Assembly: GCF_022129235.1 (NCBI RefSeq)
Contig: NZ_JADQAI010000002.1
Coordinates: forward strand, 310,001 to 374,000
Source of the DNA: Psychrobacter sp. Ps6
Lineage (GTDB): Bacteria; Pseudomonadota; Gammaproteobacteria; Pseudomonadales; Moraxellaceae
DNA length: 64,000 bases
Direction of reading: 5' to 3'
Shown here: one piece after another, positions 56,699 to 64,000 of the stretch
How positions within the stretch are numbered: the stretch's first letter is position 1
Layout: each line of letters begins with the position of its first letter
Position numbers and translations under genes: made by a program
Notes under the pieces: model-generated
Database searches by the model: none
What the model saw: the letters and a program-made list of their open reading frames with translations, nothing else
Told to the model about the DNA's origin: nothing

Positions 56699-57709
56699 TT
56701 AAATCGCCAGCCGTGAAAACTTGTCTTGATACTCTTTGGGCGTTAATTCTGTCGCACGTTTGAACAATCGTGTGAACGAAGAGATATCATCATAGCCGAC
56801 TTGATCCGCCAGCGACTTTATCGTCACATCGCCCGATTCCAAGAGGCGTTTTGCTTGCTCAATTCTGACAGCCTGAATATACTCAACGGGTCGCATCGCC
56901 ACGCTGGCTTGAAAGCGTCTATTCAAGGTACGTGGGGTAATGTTTACCATGGCAGCCAAACTACTAACTTGTATTGGCTGCTGAAAGTTTTGTTCGATAA
57001 ATTCTTGGACTTGTTTGACCAACTGATCGGAATGCGGCTTGTGCAAAGTCACGTTGGTATAGCTGTTTTGATTACCTCGCTTGCTGTCAATAATCTGAGT
57101 TTTTGCTACTTGTGTCGAGATCTCCCGTCCGCAGTAGCGCTCTATTAGTAACAGTCCTAAATCATAAAAAGCACTGCCGCCTGCTGCACAAAAAATATTG
57201 CCAGACTCATTACTTGAATGAGTAACAAACTGGTTCTCTTGTAAGTCCACCAGTGGAAAATCTGTCTTAAATTTATTGGCATAGCCCCAATGTGTTGTGG
57301 CGACTTTATGATCTAATAATCCTGCCTCCGCCAAGAAAAAAGCCCCGCTACAGTTGCTGGCAATATCTGCATTGGTATTGGCCAGTCGCTTTAAATGCGG
57401 AAGCAGCTCACTGTTTTGCTTCAATACCTTATCAATAGAATCGCCAATGGTTGGCACCAGTAACAAGTCGCACTCCGTCACGTCTCGAATATCACAATGG
57501 GCATGAACCATTAAGCGATTACTACATCTGATAGCGCCGCCGCCAAGGCTTGCGATCTGTACCTTAAATCGTGGCTCTACATCCTCATCTAAAAATCGCT
57601 GCCAGCTGACCCCTGTAAATGAAAACAGATCTAAGGCGCCAGCGAGCACGCTCCCAAGCACACCATCGAAGCCAAGAATGATTACTTTAAACGGTTTGAA
57701 ATAAGGCAT
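56699..57709 (-). CDS. GlxA-type AraC-family regulator with DJ-1/PfpI domain
   Basis: 336 residues. The N-terminal two thirds is a DJ-1/PfpI-like domain (VIILGFDGVLGSVLAGALDLF, then NCSGAFFLAEAGLL with the cysteine elbow). The C-terminal AraC DNA-binding part has two HTHs, QPIQVSSLAAMVNITPRTLNRRFQ and VTIKSLADQVGYDDISSFTRLFK. Related proteins (ArgR, CdhR, GbdR, SouR in Pseudomonas) sense arginine, carnitine or glycine betaine derivatives. It is divergent from the acyl-CoA dehydrogenase operon and may control it. The carnitine/betaine link is tempting given the two BCCT carriers at 38-41.5 kb, but is inference. Confidence 0.87.
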   Translation of the reverse strand: MPYFKPFKVIILGFDGVLGSVLAGALDLFSFTGVSWQRFLDEDVEPRFKVQIASLGGGAIRCSNRLMVHAHCDIRDVTECDLLLVPTIGDSIDKVLKQNSELLPHLKRLANTNADIASNCSGAFFLAEAGLLDHKVATTHWGYANKFKTDFPLVDLQENQFVTHSSNESGNIFCAAGGSAFYDLGLLLIERYCGREISTQVAKTQIIDSKRGNQNSYTNVTLHKPHSDQLVKQVQEFIEQNFQQPIQVSSLAAMVNITPRTLNRRFQASVAMRPVEYIQAVRIEQAKRLLESGDVTIKSLADQVGYDDISSFTRLFKRATELTPKEYQDKFSRLAI

Positions 57710-57798
57710 AAGGCTCTCGCATTTTTAGGTGTGTTTGTTAAAAACAGGGTGTTTTTAATGAGTTTTTCTTAAAATTTCGTCTTATTTGACCATGATTA

Positions 57799-57851
57799 TG
57801 TCATAAATGACAATACGGCAAAGCGCTAAATTAGCTTAATATCAATTGATA
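57799..57851. promoter_or_regulatory. Two palindromes in the regulator/acyl-CoA dehydrogenase divergent gap
   Basis: TGTCAT-AA-ATGACA (57799-57812) and the perfect 12-bp palindrome TATCAATTGATA (57840-57851) lie about four helical turns apart in the 272-bp gap. Either could be an operator. The remainder of the gap is AT-rich and shows no gene. Confidence 0.4.
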
Positions 57852-57981
57852 AGTATTAACCCCCTTTGTTTTGCCTTTTCAATGATGCCGTAAATATCAG
57901 AAATAAAATCATTGAACATGGTAGCCACATAAACGGACTTTCATGATTGACGCTATTTGAACTTCACTAAAAGAGACGACT

Positions 57982-59787
57982 ATGGCCGCAGACACCCTTA
58001 TCAACGACTTTGAGTTACCGTTCCAGCTGTACGATGTGCTAGGAACACAAACCCTCACCGAACACGCAAAGTTCTCAGAGCACAGCCGCGAGACCTTTGA
58101 TGCGGTATTAGATACCGCGAATAAGATCGCGACGGATTTATTTCTACCGCATAATCACTTGGCAGACAAGAACGAACCGCAGTTCGATGGTAAAAAGGTC
58201 AGCATGATAAGCGATGTCAAAGTCGCTTTTGATGCGTTTCGCGAGTCGGGCTTTATCGCTGGTCGTTACAGTTTTGAAGACGGTGGTATGCAGCTACCTG
58301 AAACGGTCATGACTGCGGTGGCAGGCTATTTTATGGCAGCCAACCCGTCGACGACCGCCTATCCATTTTTGACGACAGCAGCCATCAATGTCATTTCTCA
58401 CTTTGCCAGTGATGATATCAAATCCGCCTTTATGCCGCGTATGCTGACAGGTGAGTTTACTGGAACCATGGCACTGACAGAGCCGCACGCTGGCTCGTCA
58501 CTTGCCGATATCAAAACCACCGCTGTCAAGCAAGAGGACGGCTCGTACCGCATCAAAGGCAGTAAAATTTATATCTCAGCAGGGGATCATGAACTGTCTG
58601 ACAATATTGTCCATCTAGTATTGGCCAAGATTCCAGGTGGTCCTAGTGGGGTAAAAGGCATCTCTTTATTTGCGGTGCCAAAGTACCGTTTAAATGATGA
58701 TATGTCTGTAGGCGAGCGCAACGATGTGCACCTGACAGGACTGATTCACAAACTTGGCTATCGAGGGGCAACCTCGACGGCATTGAGCTTTGGTGACGCG
58801 GGCGATTGTCACGGTTACCTGATCGGTGATGAGCATTTTGGTCTGCGTTATATGTTCAAGATGATGAACGAGGCACGTATTGCAGTTGGATTTGGCGCGG
58901 CGATGATTGGCTATCGCGGTTATCAGTATTCGCTCGATTATGCCAAAGACCGTACACAAGGTCGAATCGCACCAAAAAACAAGCCTGAAGATGATGCGAC
59001 TGCCATTATTCAGCATGGTGATGTAAAGCGTATGCTATTGGCACAAAAAGCCTATTCTGAAGGTGGTATCTCCTTGTGCTTATATGGCTCAAACCTAATT
59101 GACCGTATCAACACCTGTGAAGACGAAACGTTAAAGAACGAGCTGACTGAACTATTGGATTTGCTGACGCCCGTACTGAAAGCATGGCCGTCTGAATATG
59201 GGCCAAAAGCCAATGATTTGGGTATTCAAGTATTGGGCGGTGCTGGTTATACGCGTGAATATCATGCCGAACAGTTTTGGCGTGACAATCGTCTCAATCC
59301 CATTCATGAAGGCACAAATGGCGTACAGGCACTAGATTTGTCATGCCGTAAGTTATGGCAAAAAGGTGGTCTTGGTATTCAAATATTAAAGCGTGAAATC
59401 ACGCAGGATTTAGAAAATATCACCACGCCTGAGAGTGCTGCACTCGCGGGTAAATTAACGCCTTATATGGGGCATTTGCATGAAGTGTTGGTGCATTTGA
59501 GCAAAGTGTTGCAGAAAGAAGAGGCCATCACGCTAACGGGCAATGCGCAGGCGCTGATGAATATTTTTGCCTCAATTGTGCTGAGCTGGATTTGGATTCG
59601 CCAAGCAAGTAAAGCTGAACAACTACTCAGTACAACGCAAGATGTGGAAAAGCAAAATTTCTATAAAGGAAAGATACAAGCGGCGAAGTACTTCATCGAT
59701 TGGGAACTACCATTAATCAACCGGGATATTGCCATTTTAAACAATAACAATTCTGTTTGCACTGATATGCAAGCAGACTGGTTCTAA
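57982..59787 (+). CDS. Long-form acyl-CoA dehydrogenase (DmdC-like)
   Basis: 601 residues, longer than the 380-400 of ordinary ACADs. It has an N-terminal helical segment, the FAD domain with GTMALTEPHAGSSLADIKTTA and GSKIYISAGDHEL, and the catalytic region with EYHAEQFWRDNRLNPIHEGTNGVQALDL. A C-terminal extension of about 130 residues follows. This architecture is that of 3-methylmercaptopropionyl-CoA dehydrogenase and related enzymes of unclear acyl specificity. It introduces the alpha-beta double bond in an acyl-CoA, passing electrons to ETF. It leads an operon with an MDR reductase and two SDRs. AGAGA precedes the ATG. Confidence 0.9.
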   Translation: MAADTLINDFELPFQLYDVLGTQTLTEHAKFSEHSRETFDAVLDTANKIATDLFLPHNHLADKNEPQFDGKKVSMISDVKVAFDAFRESGFIAGRYSFEDGGMQLPETVMTAVAGYFMAANPSTTAYPFLTTAAINVISHFASDDIKSAFMPRMLTGEFTGTMALTEPHAGSSLADIKTTAVKQEDGSYRIKGSKIYISAGDHELSDNIVHLVLAKIPGGPSGVKGISLFAVPKYRLNDDMSVGERNDVHLTGLIHKLGYRGATSTALSFGDAGDCHGYLIGDEHFGLRYMFKMMNEARIAVGFGAAMIGYRGYQYSLDYAKDRTQGRIAPKNKPEDDATAIIQHGDVKRMLLAQKAYSEGGISLCLYGSNLIDRINTCEDETLKNELTELLDLLTPVLKAWPSEYGPKANDLGIQVLGGAGYTREYHAEQFWRDNRLNPIHEGTNGVQALDLSCRKLWQKGGLGIQILKREITQDLENITTPESAALAGKLTPYMGHLHEVLVHLSKVLQKEEAITLTGNAQALMNIFASIVLSWIWIRQASKAEQLLSTTQDVEKQNFYKGKIQAAKYFIDWELPLINRDIAILNNNNSVCTDMQADWF

Positions 59788-59809
59788 GGACGACTCTAAG
59801 GAAAGAGCA

Positions 59810-60817
59810 ATGACAACGATAAATAAACAGTGGCGATTAAAAGCAAGACCAGTGGGCGAACCAAGTGCTGAAACTTGGGATTATACCGAGAAAGAAATAC
59901 CGACTATTACCGATGGTCAATTACTGATTAGAATTGATTATATCTCTATCGATCCTGCGATGCGTGGTTGGCTGAACGATGCCAAATCTTATATCGCGCC
60001 AGTACAAATTGGCGAAGTTATGCGCGCCGGTACGGTGGGTGAAGTGATTGAAAGTAAGCATGAGAAATTTGCAGTAGGTGATTATGTCGCAGGTCACGAT
60101 GGCGTACAGTCATATGCGGTCAGCGATGGTACTGGTCTGCATAAAGTTGATCCAAGTCTAGCACCGCTGTCTTATTACTTAGGCGTACTCGGTATGCCGG
60201 GGATGACAGGGTATTTCGGTCTGCTGAAAACGGGTCAGCCAAAAGCAGGCGAGACGGTAGTGGTATCAGGAGCTGCTGGTGCGGTTGGTAGCTTGGTCGG
60301 TCAGATTGCCAAAATTAAAGGCTGCCGCGTCGTTGGTATCGCAGGTGGTAGCGATAAATGCAAATTCTTAGTCGATGAGCTTGGGTTTGATGCGACGATT
60401 GATTATAAAAACGAAGACGTCAAAAAAGCACTGAAGAAAACCTGTCCAAATGGCGTTGATGTCTATTTCGATAACGTTGGCGGTGATATTTTAAATGACG
60501 TGCTTACTCAGATTAATCTACGAGCTCGTATAGTCATTTGCGGTGCGATCAGTCAATACAACAACACTGAAGCCGTCAAAGGCCCATCGAACTATTTATC
60601 GCTATTGGTCAATCGTGCTCGTATGGAAGGTATTGTGGTGTTCGATAATATTAAAGAATATCCAATCGCGATGAAAGAGATTGCTGGCTGGATCCAGTCA
60701 GGTGATATCAAAGTAAAAGATCATATCGTTGAGGGTATCGAGACATTTCCTGAGACGCTTATGATGCTCTTTAACGGTGAAAACTTCGGCAAACTAGTAC
60801 TTAAGGTAGAGGGATAA
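59810..60817 (+). CDS. NADP-dependent MDR oxidoreductase (CurA/leukotriene B4 dehydrogenase-like)
   Basis: 335 residues, zinc-independent medium-chain reductase. The N-terminal catalytic part has YISIDPAMRGWLNDAKSY, and the cofactor domain opens VVSGAAGAVGSLVGQIAKIKG, then GCRVVGIAGGSDKCKFL, whose Gly-Ser-Asp-Lys end favours NADP. GVDVYFDNVGGDILNDVL is the family signature. Such enzymes reduce double bonds of alkenals and enones. It lies 22 bp after the acyl-CoA dehydrogenase and 3 bp before an SDR gene, so it belongs to the same operon. Confidence 0.9.
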   Translation: MTTINKQWRLKARPVGEPSAETWDYTEKEIPTITDGQLLIRIDYISIDPAMRGWLNDAKSYIAPVQIGEVMRAGTVGEVIESKHEKFAVGDYVAGHDGVQSYAVSDGTGLHKVDPSLAPLSYYLGVLGMPGMTGYFGLLKTGQPKAGETVVVSGAAGAVGSLVGQIAKIKGCRVVGIAGGSDKCKFLVDELGFDATIDYKNEDVKKALKKTCPNGVDVYFDNVGGDILNDVLTQINLRARIVICGAISQYNNTEAVKGPSNYLSLLVNRARMEGIVVFDNIKEYPIAMKEIAGWIQSGDIKVKDHIVEGIETFPETLMMLFNGENFGKLVLKVEG

Positions 60818-60820
60818 ATC

Positions 60821-61603
60821 ATGACACTGAATACAAACGGAATTGCATCAGATGTAACGGGTAAGCGTATTTTGATCACTGGTGGCGCATCAGGCATTGG
60901 TGCCGCAAGCGCATTGCTATTGGCCAGTCGCGGCGCAAAAGTCGTGATCGGTGACATGGCAGAAGAAATGGGTGAGTCTGTTGCCCAGCAAGGCCGAGAT
61001 GCAGGTAACAGCATCACTTTTAGAAAGGTAGATGTGACTAGCGGTGATGAAGTGCGTGCATTGTTTGACTTCGCGATGGAGACATTAGGTGGTATAGATG
61101 TGGTGGTAAACAACGCAGGTATCGACCACAAGCCTTCACCCATGCATGAGCTAAGCGATGATGACTTTGATCGAAATATCGCTGTGAACCTAAAAGGGGT
61201 CTGGCACTGTATGCGTGCTGCTGTCAATTGTATGATACCGAATGGCGGTGGTCATGTGATTAATGTGGCATCTATTGCCGGTCTACGTTCCGCGCCCATG
61301 ATCTCAGCCTATAGTGCAGCAAAGCATGGTGTAATGGGTCTGACTAAGTCAGCAGCCCACGAGTACGCCCGCGCCAATATTCGTTTTAACGCGGTATGTC
61401 CAAGTTTTATTGATACACCAATGGTGCGTAATACCATGGCAACCATGAACGAACGCGCGCAGCAAGCAACCGTTAAGGCCAGTCCGTTACGCCGTTTGGG
61501 CGAGGTGGATGAGGTGTCTGCCGCGATTGCATGGCTAGCTAGCGACGAGAGCAGCTTTATGAATGGTCACGCATTTACCTTAGATGGTGGCATGTTGGCA
61601 TAA
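60821..61603 (+). CDS. SDR family dehydrogenase, first of two
   Basis: 260 residues, classical SDR. Nucleotide motif RILITGGASGIGAASALL, acidic residue GDMAEEM (NAD preference), NNAGID, the catalytic Ser in NVASIAGLRS and YSAAKHGVMG. The C-terminus (ESSFMNGHAFTLDGGMLA) is the normal SDR end. It starts three bases after the MDR stop, with GAGGGA inside the end of that gene. It probably oxidises a hydroxyacyl intermediate in the same pathway, but the substrate is not evident. Confidence 0.88.
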   Translation: MTLNTNGIASDVTGKRILITGGASGIGAASALLLASRGAKVVIGDMAEEMGESVAQQGRDAGNSITFRKVDVTSGDEVRALFDFAMETLGGIDVVVNNAGIDHKPSPMHELSDDDFDRNIAVNLKGVWHCMRAAVNCMIPNGGGHVINVASIAGLRSAPMISAYSAAKHGVMGLTKSAAHEYARANIRFNAVCPSFIDTPMVRNTMATMNERAQQATVKASPLRRLGEVDEVSAAIAWLASDESSFMNGHAFTLDGGMLA

Positions 61604-61649
61604 TTTTGACGAAAATGTCATAGAATATTTAAAGATATAAGGAATAACG

Positions 61650-62411
61650 ATGAAGGATTTATTTGATTTAACCGGTAAGGTTGCCCTAGTGACAGGTGCC
61701 AGTCGCGGTATTGGTGAGTCTATTGCCCGTTTATTGGCCTCAAGAGGGGCACACGTGATTGTCTCTAGCCGCAAGATTGATGCTTGCCAAGCAGTAGCAG
61801 ATAGCATTAAAGCTGACGGTCATAAAGCCAGCGCCTTTGCCTGTCATGTGGGAGATATGGAGCAAATTGACGCGGTTTTTGAACACATCAAAAGTGAGTT
61901 TGGTCAAATTGATGTCTTGGTCAATAACGCTGCAGCCAACCCGTATTATGGTCATATTTTAGATACAGACTTAGCCGCTTTTGATAAAACGGTTGAAGTA
62001 AATATTCGTGGTTACTTCTTTATGTCAACGGCCGCTGGCAAAATGATGAAAGAACAAGGCGGCGGTGTGATTCTAAATACGGCTTCGGTCAACGGCTTAG
62101 TAGCAGGTGACAAGCAAGGTATTTACTCAATTACCAAAGCGGCGGTCATTAGTATGACCAAAGCCTTTGCTAAAGAATGTGGGCCACTGAATATCCGTGT
62201 CAACGCGCTATTGCCGGGCTTAACAGATACCAAGTTTGCCTCGGCGCTAACGACCAATGATAAAGTCTTGAAAATGGCGCTACACTCAATTCCGTTAGGG
62301 CGCGTGGCGGAGCCTGATGAAATGGCTGGTACGGTGCTGTATCTCGTGTCGGATGCATCAAGCTATACCACAGGCGCGACTATCGTGGTTGATGGTGGTA
62401 TGCTGGCTTAA
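61650..62411 (+). CDS. SDR family dehydrogenase, second of two
   Basis: 253 residues, classical SDR and not a close copy of its neighbour. Nucleotide motif ALVTGASRGIGESIARLL; an Arg after the second strand (SSRKIDAC) suggests NADP, in contrast to the preceding gene. Next come NNAAAN, the catalytic Ser in NTASVNGLV and YSITKAAVIS. The end is TTGATIVVDGGMLA. It lies 46 bp after the first SDR, with AAGGA before the ATG, and is last in the operon; a terminator follows. A pair with different cofactors could interconvert two oxidation states (inference). Confidence 0.88.
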   Translation: MKDLFDLTGKVALVTGASRGIGESIARLLASRGAHVIVSSRKIDACQAVADSIKADGHKASAFACHVGDMEQIDAVFEHIKSEFGQIDVLVNNAAANPYYGHILDTDLAAFDKTVEVNIRGYFFMSTAAGKMMKEQGGGVILNTASVNGLVAGDKQGIYSITKAAVISMTKAFAKECGPLNIRVNALLPGLTDTKFASALTTNDKVLKMALHSIPLGRVAEPDEMAGTVLYLVSDASSYTTGATIVVDGGMLA

Positions 62412-62454
62412 TGAGCAAGCTAGAGAACACACGTTAAAAAAAAGCGTTACTATT

Positions 62455-62491
62455 AAAAACCGCATGAGAGTAAATTTCGTGCGGTTTTTTT
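62455..62491 (+). terminator. Terminator after the acyl-CoA operon
   Basis: AAAAACCGCA (62455-62464) and TGCGGTTTTT (62480-62489) with a 15-nt loop and further T residues. Confidence 0.85.
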
Positions 62492-62615
62492 GATTTCATT
62501 TTTAATGAATTGCATAGCTATTCTGAGTACTTTGCCATTGAATGGACTGTTAGTGCGAAGCAAAAATAGGCAACACCGTGGCATAATACCTTCAAATAAT
62601 TAAAAGGAGTCAAAC

Positions 62616-63470
62616 GTGGACTCATTGACCAATCATAAAGCAAATATTATTTCGCATAATAAGACATGGCTATTTGTGCCAGCGACTCGCATCGATAGGA
62701 TAGAAAAAGCCTTTGCTAGTGGCGCAGATGCCGTCATCGTAGATTTGGAAGATACCGTTGCCAAACAAGACAAAGCTGCGGCTCGAGACGCGTTAAAAAA
62801 CTACTACGACGAGCAAAATGCGAAACAAACTTATCGGCCTATTTGGCTGCGTATCAATCAAGCGGGTAGTGAGGAGTTTTTCAAAGACATCGTGCTTTGC
62901 CAGAAAATGCCTAACTTGGCTGGTGTGTTATTGGCTAAGGCCGAGCAAGTAGCTGATATTGAAAGCGTACATCAGCTGACAGGCCTATCTGTCATCGCGT
63001 TGATCGAGAGTACTGTTGGGTTATACCAAATCGATAGTATGGCAAAAGTAGTCGGACTGGCTGCATTTAGCTATGGGTTTTTGGATCTGTGTAATGATTT
63101 GCAAGTACAAGTTGGCACCACTGCTGCTGATATCATCGCCAATCAGATTCGCTATCAGCTTATTTTGACCTCAAAAGTACACCAGTTATCACCACCGATT
63201 GATACGATTTATCCTGATTTTAAAGATGAGTCAGGGTTGAGCAACCGAGTACAGCTATGGTCTCAGATGGGTATGGCAGGGATGTTATGTATTCATCCTA
63301 AGCAAGTTGCCACTGTGCAGCAACATTTGCAGCCAACAGACCGTGAATTTGCGTTTGCAACGCGGGTGATAAAAGAGTATGAGAAAAGCGGGCAGGCAGT
63401 ATTTGAAATAGATGGCGAGATGGTCGATGCGCCAGTGATTGCGCGCAGCCTTCAACTATTGGACAGGTAG
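62616..63470 (+). CDS. HpcH/HpaI-family CoA ester lyase (CitE-like)
   Basis: 284 residues from GTG 62616, set by AAAGGAG seven bases upstream. The CitE-like TIM barrel shows LFVPATRIDRIEKAFASGADAVIVDLEDTVAKQDKAAAR, IWLRINQ, VIALIEST and MLCIHPKQVATVQQ, which together form the Mg-binding and acyl-CoA sites. Stand-alone members include malyl-CoA, citramalyl-CoA and beta-methylmalyl-CoA lyases; no citrate lyase partner genes (citD, citF) are present. It has its own promoter region after the preceding terminator, so a link to the upstream acyl-CoA operon is only by proximity. Confidence 0.87.
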   Translation: MDSLTNHKANIISHNKTWLFVPATRIDRIEKAFASGADAVIVDLEDTVAKQDKAAARDALKNYYDEQNAKQTYRPIWLRINQAGSEEFFKDIVLCQKMPNLAGVLLAKAEQVADIESVHQLTGLSVIALIESTVGLYQIDSMAKVVGLAAFSYGFLDLCNDLQVQVGTTAADIIANQIRYQLILTSKVHQLSPPIDTIYPDFKDESGLSNRVQLWSQMGMAGMLCIHPKQVATVQQHLQPTDREFAFATRVIKEYEKSGQAVFEIDGEMVDAPVIARSLQLLDR

Positions 63471-63546
63471 CGGTTATTAGCAAAGTAGCAGACAAATCTA
63501 TAATGCTTTATCATGAGCCATATCTACTCGTATATAAAAGCACATT

Positions 63547-63960
63547 ATGATTTTTATCAATAACCGTATTAGCCTCGATGATAATGAGGTAGAGATCAGC
63601 GCCATACGCGCACAAGGCGCAGGCGGGCAGAATGTCAATAAAGTCTCCTCTGCCATTCATCTACGTTTTAATATTCACACCTCAAGCCTAAGCGATGAAT
63701 ACAAACAGCGATTGCTAGACAGTAAAGACAGCCGAATCACCAAAGAAGGCGTGCTTATCATTAAAGCACAGCAGTTTCGTACGCAAGAGCGCAATAAAAT
63801 AGATGCGCTTGAGCGACTGCAAAGCTTTATCAACAAAGCCACGCATGTTAACAAAACCAGACGGCCCACCAAACCAAGTCGGAATGCCAAACGCAAACGG
63901 GTAGATCAAAAAACCCAGCGCGGCAAAACCAAAGCTTTACGCGGTAAAGTGGATTTTTAG
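63547..63960 (+). CDS. arfB: Alternative ribosome-rescue factor ArfB (peptidyl-tRNA hydrolase)
   Basis: 137 residues, full length. The catalytic GGQ is in RAQGAGGQNVNKVSSAIHLRF. A basic, Lys/Arg-rich C-terminal tail (HVNKTRRPTKPSRNAKRKRVDQKTQRGKTKALRGK) is the part that enters the empty mRNA channel of stalled ribosomes. ArfB frees peptides from ribosomes stuck on mRNAs without a stop codon. It lacks the stop-recognition domain of RF2 (26.7 kb). It follows the CitE-like gene by 76 bp on the same strand. Confidence 0.95.
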   Translation: MIFINNRISLDDNEVEISAIRAQGAGGQNVNKVSSAIHLRFNIHTSSLSDEYKQRLLDSKDSRITKEGVLIIKAQQFRTQERNKIDALERLQSFINKATHVNKTRRPTKPSRNAKRKRVDQKTQRGKTKALRGKVDF

Positions 63961-64000
63961 AGAGTTTGTGATACTAGATTTTGTCATTGAGAGGTTTTGC

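Noticed and set aside
1..64000. CRISPR arrays, tRNA/rRNA genes, insertion sequences, prophage or a replication origin
   Set aside because: No regularly spaced repeats, cloverleaf or rRNA sequence, transposase or phage structural genes, or clustered DnaA boxes were seen by eye.

Overview
The window looks like chromosomal DNA of a gammaproteobacterium of the Moraxellaceae, most likely Psychrobacter. This is inferred from protein character and gene content: a single-chain RNase HI-DnaQ fusion, paired BCCT carriers, an orphan RsxB-like ferredoxin next to nth, a FimL-like protein, and moderate GC coding DNA with AT-rich spacers. I see no rRNA, tRNA, CRISPR array, insertion sequence or prophage block.

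Layout. (1) 1-13 kb is a polyamine catabolism island. It holds the 3' end of gabT, an APC permease, and a long minus-strand operon in the order puuA, puuB, NhaC-type carrier, aguB, aguA, sad-like aldehyde dehydrogenase. Divergent from it are puuD and a PuuR-like regulator with a very acidic N-terminal extension. Together these can take agmatine through N-carbamoylputrescine, putrescine, gamma-glutamyl intermediates and GABA to succinate. An AT-rich patch (2.2-3.1 kb) carrying an 82-aa unknown gene lies between two identical hairpin terminators. (2) 13-19 kb: a glycosyltransferase, the DUF4130/radical-SAM pair of unknown function (rSAM_link_UDG families), an exported repeat-like protein and greA. 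(3) 19-28 kb: carB and carA (TTG start), a PAP2 phosphatase, gamma carbonic anhydrase, a HAD hydrolase, prfB with its programmed +1 frameshift, and ppnP. (4) 28-42 kb: GNAT, topoisomerase IB, an acyl-CoA synthetase with an SDR, an L,D-transpeptidase, clpB, a PQQ sugar dehydrogenase lipoprotein, two tandem BCCT carriers and a Kazal-like lipoprotein. (5) 42-57 kb: DUF3144, metK, a DJ-1/PfpI protein, nth, an RsxB-like protein, a LysR/EamA divergent pair, nudC, a FimL-like protein, rnhA-dnaQ, two small envelope proteins, a DUF1232 protein, a Tat-exported LD-carboxypeptidase and a GlxA-type regulator. (6) 58-64 kb: an acyl-CoA oxidation operon (long-form acyl-CoA dehydrogenase, MDR reductase, two SDRs), a CitE-like lyase and arfB.

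Most of the window is housekeeping and catabolic. The observations most worth a second look are the 82-aa gene under a palindromic promoter between duplicated terminators, the radical-SAM/DUF4130 pair, the acidic arm on the PuuR-like regulator, the anchorless RsxB-like protein with a coiled-coil tail, the RnhA-DnaQ fusion with its long acidic linker, and several palindromes placed at promoters (puuA/puuD, acyl-CoA synthetase, clpB, acyl-CoA dehydrogenase). All family names are from reading the protein sequence; no database search was run.
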